Part shown: positions 1 through 6,289 of the stretch, piece after piece | Layout of the letters: the number at the start of each line of letters is the position of its first letter | Position numbering within the stretch: the stretch's first letter is position 1 | The notes under the pieces: model-generated | The model's input: the letters and a program-made list of their open reading frames with translations, nothing else | Databases searched by the model: none | What the model was told of the DNA's origin: nothing | Position numbers and translations under genes: made by a program | Source of the DNA: an uncultured Azospirillum sp. | GTDB lineage: Bacteria > Pseudomonadota > Alphaproteobacteria > RF32 > CAG-239 | Direction: 5' to 3' | DNA: 18,898 nucleotides | Assembly (NCBI GenBank): GCA_947383875.1 | Contig: CANDEX010000028.1 | Location: forward strand, 1 to 18,898

Positions 1-2
1 AG

Positions 3-245
3 AAAATAAAAGCCGGCGACATTATTGAATTTTCTAACTGCTCTAATCTTTCGGAGAAATTCCGAACAACCGTCACCAAGCTACATTTGGCGCAAGATTT
101 TACAGCGTTATGCTCACAAATTGACTGCCGAACGGCAGGCTTTTCATCACCGGTGGAACTGGCTGCCGTTTTGGCTGACTTTTATCCGCCGAAACTGCAG
201 AAGGAATATGGCGTTGTCGGCATTGAAATCAGGCTTAATACTTAA
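3..245 (+). CDS. ASCH-domain protein, 3' fragment
   Basis: The gene enters from the left edge already open, so the start and N-terminus are missing. The last 80 codons are visible and end in TAA at 243-245. The translation begins KIKAGDIIEF and ends in KEYGVVGIEIRL. This matches the end of ASCH domains: a strand with GDxIxF, then F..L followed by an FY/YY helix, then YGVVGIEI. ASCH proteins are small beta-barrels thought to bind RNA or nucleotides, and the YqfB group are amidohydrolases; nothing here decides which applies. An ATG-initiated frame at 25-267 covers the same DNA but encodes a low-complexity Arg/Trp-rich peptide, so I take this frame as real. Its stop overlaps the stop of the convergent XRE gene by 4 bp. 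Confidence 0.7.
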   Translation, partial: KIKAGDIIEFSNCSNLSEKFRTTVTKLHLAQDFTALCSQIDCRTAGFSSPVELAAVLADFYPPKLQKEYGVVGIEIRLNT

Positions 246-568
246 TAACCCAATAATGTTAAAATAGCTTGACGAGTTTGCGGATTATGACGACGCCAGG
301 CACTGAACAGTAAAACTTCTTCTTCCGTTATCAGACGGCGTTCTGCGATTTCAATTTCAGCAAAAAAGTCTATGACCGAGATATTAAATACTTCCAGAAT
401 TTTTAACAGCCGCGAGCAGGAGATACGATTGACTCCTGCTTCATATTTTTGGATTTGCTGAAAGACGACCCCGATTTCACGCGCCAATTTTTCCTGGCTG
501 AGACCACGTTCTTCACGAATTTGGCGGAGCCTTCGACCTAAAGATTTGTCGGTTTCTGTTATAATCAC
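242..568 (-). CDS. XRE-family HTH transcriptional regulator
   Basis: A 108-residue DNA-binding protein. A Cro/C1-type helix-turn-helix spans about residues 11-69: RLRQIREERGLSQEKLA, then the recognition helix with FQQIQKYEAGVNRIS, then a hydrophobic helix ending VIDFF. This wording is typical of small alphaproteobacterial XRE regulators. The C-terminal 35 residues form a short helical tail with no recognised sensor domain. The start codon is GTG at 566-568, supported by AAGGA at 577-581 with 8 nt spacing. The gene stands alone, is convergent with the ASCH gene, and has an unusually long structured upstream region containing paired dyads. Autoregulation is plausible but inferred. Its targets are unknown. 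Confidence 0.88.
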   Translation of the reverse strand: MIITETDKSLGRRLRQIREERGLSQEKLAREIGVVFQQIQKYEAGVNRISCSRLLKILEVFNISVIDFFAEIEIAERRLITEEEVLLFSAWRRHNPQTRQAILTLLGY

Positions 569-611
569 TTGTTTTATCCTTCAACATTTCCGCCATAATC
601 AAAATGAAGGC

Positions 612-699
612 GGCCGGAGAGCTGAGAAATCACATCTATAGAAATGACACTTTAGTCTTTAAGCTTAAGCTCTGAACATACACTAAAGTCTCCCCGGCC
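612..699 (-). promoter_or_regulatory. Structured leader upstream of the XRE gene
   Basis: Nested inverted repeats fold this segment into one long hairpin. The outer arms are GGCCGGAGAG at 612-621 and CTCCCCGGCC at 690-699 (one mismatch). The inner arms are ACTTTAGT at 649-656 and ACTAAAGT at 682-689. A palindrome, AGCTTAAGCT, sits at 662-671. The segment lies between a TATAAT box and the XRE ribosome binding site, so the minus-strand transcript would start almost exactly at the outer stem. No U-tract follows, so a simple terminator is unlikely. I do not recognise a named RNA family. Confidence 0.45.
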
Positions 700-708
700 A
701 AGTAAGCA

Positions 709-739
709 ATTATACTTAATAAAAGGCTGCCTGCTGTTG
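709..739 (-). promoter_or_regulatory. Candidate promoter of the XRE gene
   Basis: A perfect -10 TATAAT (ATTATA on the + strand, 709-714) faces the XRE gene. The -35 position (about 732-738) has no resemblance to TTGACA; it is covered instead by the first dyad (734-751). The expected transcription start is near 702. A good -10 with a poor -35 overlapped by a dyad suggests activator dependence, which is inference. Confidence 0.4.
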
Positions 740-751
740 ACTTTAACAACA
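734..751. promoter_or_regulatory. Dyad operator copy 1
   Basis: CTGTTG-N7-CAACA, an imperfect 18-bp dyad centred about 41 bp upstream of the inferred XRE transcription start and overlapping its -35 region. It matches the second copy at 797-814 in both arms, in spacer length and in three of seven spacer bases. Confidence 0.45.
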
Positions 752-796
752 CTATAGATAAGAGCTTCTCAGGGCTCTTTAAATAGATTAAAGTTA

Positions 797-814
797 CTGT
801 TGCTGTTCACAACA
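797..814. promoter_or_regulatory. Dyad operator copy 2
   Basis: CTGTTG-N7-CAACA, identical in both arms to the copy at 734-751 and exactly 63 bp (six helical turns) from it, so both copies lie on the same face of the helix. The rest of 569-879 holds a weak hairpin (760-779) and AT-rich sequence; I see no small gene there. Confidence 0.45.
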
Positions 815-848
815 AGATATAAATAAATGATTTTTATTATTTTTGCAA

Positions 849-892
849 AGGGATTTAGTTAATTATTCTACTTCTTTTATTAATTAATCCCT
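849..892 (-). terminator. Hairpin over the stop codon of the Sel1 gene
   Basis: AGGGATT (849-855) pairs with AATCCCT (886-892), and the stem extends through AGTTAAT/ATTAATT with one bulge and one wobble or mismatch. The right arm includes the TAA stop of the Sel1-repeat gene. No clean U-run follows on the minus strand, so this is a weak terminator at best; it may instead protect the 3' end. Confidence 0.3.
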
Positions 893-2022
893 GCGTTAAA
901 TGACATATTTTCATCAATATAATGATGAATATTTTCTCCGAAAGTCTGTTTGATATAGGAGGTGACTTCAGACGGCTGTTCTTTAAATTTTTCAGCTTCG
1001 GCCTGAGCTTGCAGAAACTCTTCTATTTTCAACTTTTTCTCCAGATAATCACGCTTTTCCGCCGCTGATGCTATACCATAAACAGATGCAACGTTAAAAA
1101 GGATATGCGCACGATAAAGATCTTTAGTATACATTGTTCCTGCGGCCAGCATATTTCCCAGTTCCATCATTGCATCAACATCACCCTGATTAGAAGCATA
1201 GGTAAAATACTTAACGGCATTACCATAGTTTTTAGTTATCCCTAATCCGTTAAGATACATATATCCCAGCATGTATTCAGCATCAGCATATTTGGCATTA
1301 GCGGCATCGCGGATTAACACAAAGGCTTTTTTATAGTTCTGATCAACGACTAATCCCTTAAAATAAGCATAACCCAACATAAACTTGGCGGTCGGATTTC
1401 CGGCATCAGAAGCAATTTTCAACTGTTGAATTGCTTCTCTGGGATTATTTAAGGAGGAATTTTTAGTCAGATAAATGAAAGCGAGGTTCACAGAAGCTTC
1501 CGTATTTCCAAGTTGCGATGCCCGTTCAAACAACTGGGCGGCTTTCGTAAAATTCTTTTCCGTTCCGATACCGCTGAAATACAAGCTGCCCAGATTATTA
1601 ATCGCAATACTGTCTCCCTGTGCCGCAGCCATATTATAATATGTAAAAGCTTTTTTATAATCTACATTTACCCCATCTTCACCATAAAGATACATATAAC
1701 CAAGGCTAAGCTGTGCATCAATATTTCCTTCTTCCGCCTGACGGGTTACCCGCTCAATAAAAGATTCTCTGCGCTCATTGGGATTGGCTGTTAATTTGGG
1801 CTTATTTTTTTTCAAAAAAGAAAAATCCATAAAAGAGAAAATCCCTTTGTCATCTTTTTCTTCCGTTTCAGTTTTTTTCTGTTTTTCCTGTTCCTGAACG
1901 ATACCCTCGCTAAGCGACAAAACAGCTTTGCCCCCTCCCACATTGTCATTCAACTCAAAAGAGGCAACTGCTGTTCTGCCGACCAACATAATCATACTGC
2001 TAAACAAAATAAGTTTATTCAT
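880..2022 (-). CDS. Exported Sel1-repeat protein
   Basis: A 380-residue protein. Residues 1-20 look like a signal peptide (MNKLILFSSMIML, then a cleavage-like AVA-S), so it is probably periplasmic or secreted. A charged linker rich in Lys/Glu (about 43-95) follows. Six Sel1-like repeats of 36-37 residues then start near residues 99, 136, 172, 208, 244 and 280, each with the pattern A...LG.MY..G....Y.KA...F..AA..G. The C-terminus (325-380) is a Lys/Glu-rich helix and tail. Sel1 repeats are alpha/alpha solenoids that bind other proteins; in bacteria they appear in envelope signalling and in host-interaction proteins. The start lies 1 bp after the stop of the upstream RelA/SpoT-like gene, with GAGGA inside that gene's last codons as ribosome binding site, so the two are translationally coupled. 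The partner is unknown. Confidence 0.85.
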   Translation of the reverse strand: MNKLILFSSMIMLVGRTAVASFELNDNVGGGKAVLSLSEGIVQEQEKQKKTETEEKDDKGIFSFMDFSFLKKNKPKLTANPNERRESFIERVTRQAEEGNIDAQLSLGYMYLYGEDGVNVDYKKAFTYYNMAAAQGDSIAINNLGSLYFSGIGTEKNFTKAAQLFERASQLGNTEASVNLAFIYLTKNSSLNNPREAIQQLKIASDAGNPTAKFMLGYAYFKGLVVDQNYKKAFVLIRDAANAKYADAEYMLGYMYLNGLGITKNYGNAVKYFTYASNQGDVDAMMELGNMLAAGTMYTKDLYRAHILFNVASVYGIASAAEKRDYLEKKLKIEEFLQAQAEAEKFKEQPSEVTSYIKQTFGENIHHYIDENMSFNAGIN

Positions 2023-2023
2023 T

Positions 2024-3574
2024 TTATCCTCGATGGTGCTGATGTACTTTACGGTTCAGCATTAGATTGTTTTTTCTTTGGGTTTGCCGATATAACAGAT
2101 ATTCGCGGTTCATCAACTGTTGTTCATTCTGTTTACGCGCTTCATCCGCCTCATTATATTTATCATTATAATCATCCGGCAACTTTCCTCGTATAGTAGC
2201 ACGATAACGCGGACTTACAAGAAAATAGTTTAGCATTGCAAAACTTTGCAATTCCGGCGGTGCCGCGGTAAATTCCCGTTGCTGGTCAATAGCCTTGTAA
2301 GGACGGACAATAAAGTTATTTCGAATAAACTCCTGTGCTTCTTTGGTAACGGGAGCGGCGTTTAATGTTTGTCCTTGTTTGTAGATTTCTTTTTGCAATT
2401 TTTCGCGTTCAGCCTCATCCTGCGCTAAAGCAAATTGCTGCCGCAAACGACGGATTTTTTCTTTCTTTAGCCGAGTGTCTTTTTTTAAGGCGACGTCTAA
2501 AATAAAAAGATTATATTCATCTATTCCTCGGCGGTTAATGTTTTGAATATCCCATTCCAGCCAAGTTCTTTCCCGCTCAAGACGGTGACGACGTTCTACA
2601 TCACTTTTATCCGTTCTGTTGTATTCATCAATCTTTTCACGAAGTTCCTCATAATGGATATGGCTTAACTTATCCGCCTTTTCCAGCAGCTGAACCTTGA
2701 ATTGAATCTCAAAATACATTTTACCTTTTTTCAGGCATATTTTTTTATCTCTGTAGTTTTTTCTGTTTTCATTAAAACGCTCATCATGCGCAGAACCATT
2801 GTTCTGAAATTTATCTTTAGAACTGCAAATTTCAAAACCGTTCCCTTCCGTAAAACGTTTGATCACCGTTTCAATAGAATCGTATGTCGGCACACTGATT
2901 GTGCAACGCAAAATATCATGCAGCCGTAAGTGTGACGGAATCAGTGCCGCCTTTTTCTCACGATAAACCGCGCTGTTTGCACCGTATTTTTTCTGTAAAT
3001 TCAGAACATCTTTTTCATAAGCGACATCATATTTTCCGCCTTTGGAAATTTTTGCAACCGCACGAACTACATTTTTCATTCCGGGTAACGTAAAAAGCAT
3101 ACGATTGTCTGACAAATCAGGATCGTCCGTCACCGGCGGATAAACTAAAAGCATTGAGTTATTGGGCGTTATGTATGTTTCTGAATAATTGGTTTCATCC
3201 CGTTCTCCGGGAGCTAAATCATTTCTCAGGCATTGGTTTGGTCGGCCGAGAACGTTTATCATCGTATCATAGAAATCTGCATAACTTTGCATGGAATCCA
3301 TATAGTATGAACGCAAATAATCAGCCCCGGCAGAGGTAATCATGTCCTGTTTTTCTGCCCAATCAATATAGGCTATTGCCTTTTTATCCACGGCCTTTTG
3401 CAGGATGCGGATATCACTGTCTTCCAAAGAATAAAATGCTGCTTTACTTACAGGATCACTTCCTGCAAGCTGCATGGTTACACCGCCATCAAAGGGATCT
3501 GTTTCCCGCGGACCTTCATTAAGACGGGAAACATCCGGCGATGAAAATTCAGAGTATGTTTCTTCCATTGCCAT
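2024..3574 (-). CDS. Divergent RelA/SpoT-like nucleotidyltransferase-fold protein
   Basis: A 516-residue protein with no signal peptide or membrane segment. The middle (about 205-312) carries the landmarks of the RelA/SpoT synthetase fold in order: D220-I-L-R-C-T-I (usual first metal-binding Asp), K253-D-K-F256, N273-Y-R-D276 (where GYRS/GYRD is usual), E289-I-Q291 (second acidic residue) and H305-x-H-Y-E309. The two acidic positions are kept, so metal binding and catalysis are possible. Around this are a helical N-terminal region (40-115) and a highly charged, probably coiled-coil C-terminal half (310-405, 470-516) with no match I know. Family members make or transfer pyrophosphate on nucleotides or tRNA; the substrate here cannot be read. 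The gene is first in a two-gene operon with the Sel1-repeat gene. The first Met has AGGA 9 nt upstream. The fold assignment is by eye. Confidence 0.6.
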   Translation of the reverse strand: MAMEETYSEFSSPDVSRLNEGPRETDPFDGGVTMQLAGSDPVSKAAFYSLEDSDIRILQKAVDKKAIAYIDWAEKQDMITSAGADYLRSYYMDSMQSYADFYDTMINVLGRPNQCLRNDLAPGERDETNYSETYITPNNSMLLVYPPVTDDPDLSDNRMLFTLPGMKNVVRAVAKISKGGKYDVAYEKDVLNLQKKYGANSAVYREKKAALIPSHLRLHDILRCTISVPTYDSIETVIKRFTEGNGFEICSSKDKFQNNGSAHDERFNENRKNYRDKKICLKKGKMYFEIQFKVQLLEKADKLSHIHYEELREKIDEYNRTDKSDVERRHRLERERTWLEWDIQNINRRGIDEYNLFILDVALKKDTRLKKEKIRRLRQQFALAQDEAEREKLQKEIYKQGQTLNAAPVTKEAQEFIRNNFIVRPYKAIDQQREFTAAPPELQSFAMLNYFLVSPRYRATIRGKLPDDYNDKYNEADEARKQNEQQLMNREYLLYRQTQRKNNLMLNRKVHQHHRG

Positions 3575-3595
3575 TTTCTATTATCCTACCGTATT

Positions 3596-3624
3596 AATAT
3601 ACCTGATTTTTATTAAAAGTTCAA
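3596..3624 (-). promoter_or_regulatory. Promoter of the RelA/SpoT-like and Sel1 operon
   Basis: Reading the minus strand: -35 TTGAAC (3619-3624), a 17-bp spacer, -10 TATATT (3596-3601). Transcription would start near 3588, about 14 nt before the ATG. It lies directly after the flagellin terminator, which insulates this operon from the filament genes. Confidence 0.6.
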
Positions 3625-3634
3625 GCCCAAGCCC

Positions 3635-3662
3635 AAAAAAGGGGCGACCTCTCGGCCGCCCC
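3635..3662 (-). terminator. Terminator of flagellin gene 1
   Basis: A GC-rich stem, GGGGCGGCC paired with GGTCGCCCC (one G-U), with a 4-nt loop, is followed on the minus strand by six T (3635-3640). It is a classic intrinsic terminator 20 bp downstream of the flagellin stop. Confidence 0.9.
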
Positions 3663-3681
3663 TTTAATGTTTTTGTTCCGA

Positions 3682-4782
3682 TTAGAACAATTTCAACACT
3701 GACTGCGCAGCCTGAGATGCTAAAGACAAAGAGTTAGTTGCCAATTGCTGTCTGGTTTGCAAAGCAAGCATGTTAGCAGACTCTTCATTCATATCCGCCA
3801 AAATCAGCTTGTCTGAACCTTCTTCCAGCACGTTAATCAGGCTCTCTGTAAAGTCTTCACGATTTTGAACGATTGAATAGTTGTTACCAAATTCAGATGC
3901 CATCGCACGCAAAGAATTAACAGCAGCCTCAACTTCAGTAATTGAAGCATCAATATCTTTATTCTCGCCCCAGCTTTCAACCCGGTTTAATTTCAAACCC
4001 TTGGTACTGGCATCAACACCTTTAATAACCAAGTTAGAAGAACGATCTTCATTGAAAACAACTGTTAAATCATTTTCCTGAAGCAGGTTAACGCCCTTAT
4101 AGCCGGAATCTTTAGCCAACTGATCAATTTGATCTAAAATATCATTAAATTGTGTGACAGCTTTCAAGCGATTTTCGTTACCAACGTTACCACTCAGTTT
4201 AATACCAGCAGCTTCAAAAGAAACATTGGCAAAATCACCGTTGACTGATTTTACAACCACTTCACCGTCATCTGTTGCTTCGACAGTGAACTTTCCGGCA
4301 ACACCATCATCTCCGTTATCAGCATCAATAGCAGCCTGCATTTTTGCAGCAACCTTTTCTGCATCAGTATCCGTTGTCTCCAATTCGACTTCCAGCTTTG
4401 TCTCTCCGATAGTAAAATCGAATTTTTCGGTAGCATCAACCGCAGTAATCTTTCCGCTAGAGGTTATGCTTTTGTTTGCTTCATCACGCGCACCATTAGC
4501 TACGGCTTTTGCCTGTTGAACAAAAGTAGTAATTGCTTCAATACCTTCGTTAGCGGCTTTGATGGTTTGAACCCCCTGCCCCATAGAATCAAGCAAAGCA
4601 CTTAAGTCATTTGCTCTATTCGTCAAAGACTGAGACGTATAATAAGATGTCGGGTTATCTAATGCCGAGTTTACTTTTTTACCGGTTGACAAACGCTCCT
4701 GAGTCCGATCCATCAGGCTCTGAGTGCTCTGCAATGATAATAAGTTTGAACGCATGCTTGCGGTGAGTGAAATATCAGCCAT
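3682..4782 (-). CDS. Flagellin, paralog 1
   Basis: A 366-residue filament subunit, exported through the flagellar type III apparatus and polymerised outside the cell. The N-terminal D0/D1 helices (1-105) begin ADISLTASMRSNLLSLQ and contain the LSTGKKVNSALDNP motif. The C-terminal helices end SLASQAAQSVLKLF. The middle (about 106-225) is a Thr/Asp/Ala-rich variable surface region found only in this copy. I start at the internal ATG (4780-4782) rather than 12 codons upstream: GGAG lies 6 nt before it, and the product then aligns with the other two flagellins. The gene is its own transcription unit, bounded by terminators on both sides. It differs most from its paralogs (TSQSLTNR for TAQSLNNR, AANEGI for AADEAI). 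Confidence 0.96.
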   Translation of the reverse strand: MADISLTASMRSNLLSLQSTQSLMDRTQERLSTGKKVNSALDNPTSYYTSQSLTNRANDLSALLDSMGQGVQTIKAANEGIEAITTFVQQAKAVANGARDEANKSITSSGKITAVDATEKFDFTIGETKLEVELETTDTDAEKVAAKMQAAIDADNGDDGVAGKFTVEATDDGEVVVKSVNGDFANVSFEAAGIKLSGNVGNENRLKAVTQFNDILDQIDQLAKDSGYKGVNLLQENDLTVVFNEDRSSNLVIKGVDASTKGLKLNRVESWGENKDIDASITEVEAAVNSLRAMASEFGNNYSIVQNREDFTESLINVLEEGSDKLILADMNEESANMLALQTRQQLATNSLSLASQAAQSVLKLF

Positions 4783-4788
4783 TTTAAT

Positions 4789-4843
4789 CTCCGGTTTTGT
4801 AAGTGAACAGCTGCTCATTTTGATGGCCGAAACAGCACCTGTT
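4789..4843 (-). promoter_or_regulatory. Flagellin 1 leader: hairpin and conserved element
   Basis: On the minus strand a perfect AACAG-GTG-CTGTT hairpin (4831-4843) is followed by TTCAC (4803-4807) and the ribosome binding site GGAG (4789-4792). A -10-like TATAGT ends 8 nt before the hairpin. The same order occurs upstream of the other two flagellins. Sequence further upstream (4860-4970) is AT-rich, and I could not settle the -35 element. Confidence 0.5.
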
Positions 4844-4971
4844 CTGCTAATACTATAATTCTGTTATATTATTTAATTATTTTTTAACACATAACAAGAA
4901 AAAAAATCGGATTAATCACAGGCTTATATACAAAAGTTGACCTTTTCCTATCCAAAAATGATTTTTCGTAT

Positions 4972-5004
4972 AAAAAAAGCCGACAAAACTGTCGGCTTTT
5001 TTTT
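4972..5004 (-). terminator. Terminator of flagellin gene 2 (bidirectional)
   Basis: Stem GCCGACA (4979-4985) with TGTCGGC (4990-4996) and a 4-nt loop, flanked by seven A on the left and eight T on the right, so it would work on both strands. It lies 15 bp past the stop of flagellin 2. Confidence 0.92.
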
Positions 5005-5019
5005 CGAAACATATTCTTA

Positions 5020-6159
5020 TCAGAAAAGTCTCAAGACTGACTGAGCGGCAGAAGATGCCAAAGACAAAGAGTTAATCGCCAACTGCTGTCTGGTTTGCAG
5101 TGCCAGCATATTAGCTGACTCTTCGTTCATGTCGGCCAAGGTCAGTTTATCCGCACCTTCAGTTAAAACATTAATCAGGTTCTCGGTAAATTCTTCTCGG
5201 GTTTGGACAATCGAATAATTGTTACCAAACTCGGAAGACATTGCCCGCAAGGTGTTAATGGCAGCTTCAACTTGTGACAAAGAAACTGAAATATTAGTAT
5301 CGCTTCCCCATCTGTCAGTTTTCAAAATATTTAATCCATTTGTTGAAGCATCAACACCTTTGATGGTGATAGAAGATGAGCGGTCTTCATTGAAGATAAC
5401 CGTCAAATCATTATTCTGTAACAAATTGACACCTTTATAAGACGCATCTTTTGCCAATTGGTCAATTTGTGTTAAAACATCATTATAACGTTCTTGCTGT
5501 TTTAATCGATCAGCACTTCCTGCCGTTCCTGTAAAAGTCAGCCCAAAGAATGGCAAATCACTCGTATTATCTGTTTTAACTTTTGTTGCGCGACCTGAAC
5601 CGGATATGATTTTGAAGCCATTTTTATCTGAGTTAATTTCAACCTCAAAATCACCAATTACTTTTCCATCTTTATCAACGGCTTTATTTAATTCTGCTTC
5701 AATTCTTTCAGCCATTTCCTCAATCGTAATGGTTCTGGCTTCACTGGTTTCAATAGCGACACGAACTTGCCCAACAGCACCTTCAATATCAAAACTCAAT
5801 CCCTGAGCAACTGTCATATTCTCAAAATGCCCGACAGATTCAATTTTGGTGATAGCAGAATCCATTGCTTGGTTAGCAATAGCTTTAGCCTGCTGAACCA
5901 AGGACGTAATTGATGAAATAGCTTCATCAGCCGCTTTAATTGTTTGAACACCTTGCCCCATAGAGTCAAGCAGCGCGCTCAAATCTCCGGCGCGATTATT
6001 TAATGATTGGGCGGTATAATAAGAAGAAGGGTTATCCAAAGCACTGTTTACCTTTTTACCGGTAGACAAGCGTTCCTGTGTTGTATCCATCAAGCTCTGC
6101 GTTTTCTGCAAAGACAGCAGGTTCGAACGCATACTTGCGGTTAAAGATATATCAGACAT
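5020..6159 (-). CDS. Flagellin, paralog 2
   Basis: A 379-residue filament protein, the longest of the three. The conserved N-terminal helices run to about residue 108 and the C-terminal half from about residue 245 on matches the paralogs (ASYKGVNLLQNNDLTV, then SLASSAAQSVLRLF at the end). The central section, about 109-245, is unrelated to the central sections of its neighbours and rich in Glu, Lys and Ile. It includes an extra beta-rich stretch with FEVEINSDKNGFKIISG, which probably forms a larger exposed D2/D3 domain. The start ATG has CGGAG 6-7 nt upstream. The unit has its own leader and terminator. Small differences at the polymerising ends (LASSAA for LASQAA, LRLF for LKLF) suggest a minor or position-specific subunit, which is inference. 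Confidence 0.97.
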   Translation of the reverse strand: MSDISLTASMRSNLLSLQKTQSLMDTTQERLSTGKKVNSALDNPSSYYTAQSLNNRAGDLSALLDSMGQGVQTIKAADEAISSITSLVQQAKAIANQAMDSAITKIESVGHFENMTVAQGLSFDIEGAVGQVRVAIETSEARTITIEEMAERIEAELNKAVDKDGKVIGDFEVEINSDKNGFKIISGSGRATKVKTDNTSDLPFFGLTFTGTAGSADRLKQQERYNDVLTQIDQLAKDASYKGVNLLQNNDLTVIFNEDRSSSITIKGVDASTNGLNILKTDRWGSDTNISVSLSQVEAAINTLRAMSSEFGNNYSIVQTREEFTENLINVLTEGADKLTLADMNEESANMLALQTRQQLAINSLSLASSAAQSVLRLF

Positions 6160-6166
6160 TATTTTT

Positions 6167-6206
6167 CTCCGCTTTCTGTGAAGAGTTACCAGGCTTTACT
6201 TGCCTG
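6167..6206 (-). promoter_or_regulatory. Flagellin 2 leader: hairpin and conserved element
   Basis: On the minus strand: a CAGGC-N7-GCCTG hairpin (6190-6206), then TTCACAG (6176-6182), then GGAG (6167-6170) before the ATG. The sequence from TAAC before TTCACAG to the ribosome binding site closely matches flagellin 3. Upstream, TAAA-N15-ATTGATAT weakly resembles a flagellar sigma-28 promoter; this is not firm. Confidence 0.5.
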
Positions 6207-6250
6207 TTTCCATATATCAATATTAAGTTATGAAATTTTATAAAACGTAT

Positions 6251-6275
6251 GCAGGCCGGCAGTTCTCCGGCCTGC
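6251..6275 (-). terminator. Terminator of flagellin gene 3
   Basis: A 9-bp perfect stem, GCAGGCCGG with CCGGCCTGC, and a 7-nt loop, 15 bp after the stop codon. The T-tract on the minus strand is weak (ATACGTTTTA), so termination may be partial and allow some read-through into flagellin 2. Confidence 0.7.
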
Positions 6276-6289
6276 AATTATTCTCCATA

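Noticed and set aside
25..267. ATG-initiated 80-codon frame at the left edge
   Set aside because: It overlaps the ASCH-like frame, has no ribosome binding site or plausible domain, is rich in Arg and Trp, and runs 23 bp into the XRE gene.
569..879. 6S RNA, SRP RNA or tRNA in the intergenic region
   Set aside because: I could not match any conserved core of these RNAs on either strand; only unnamed hairpins and dyads are present.
4783..4818. 12-codon N-terminal extension of flagellin 1
   Set aside because: It is absent from the two paralogs, and GGAG is spaced correctly for the internal ATG at 4782; the extension runs through the conserved leader element.
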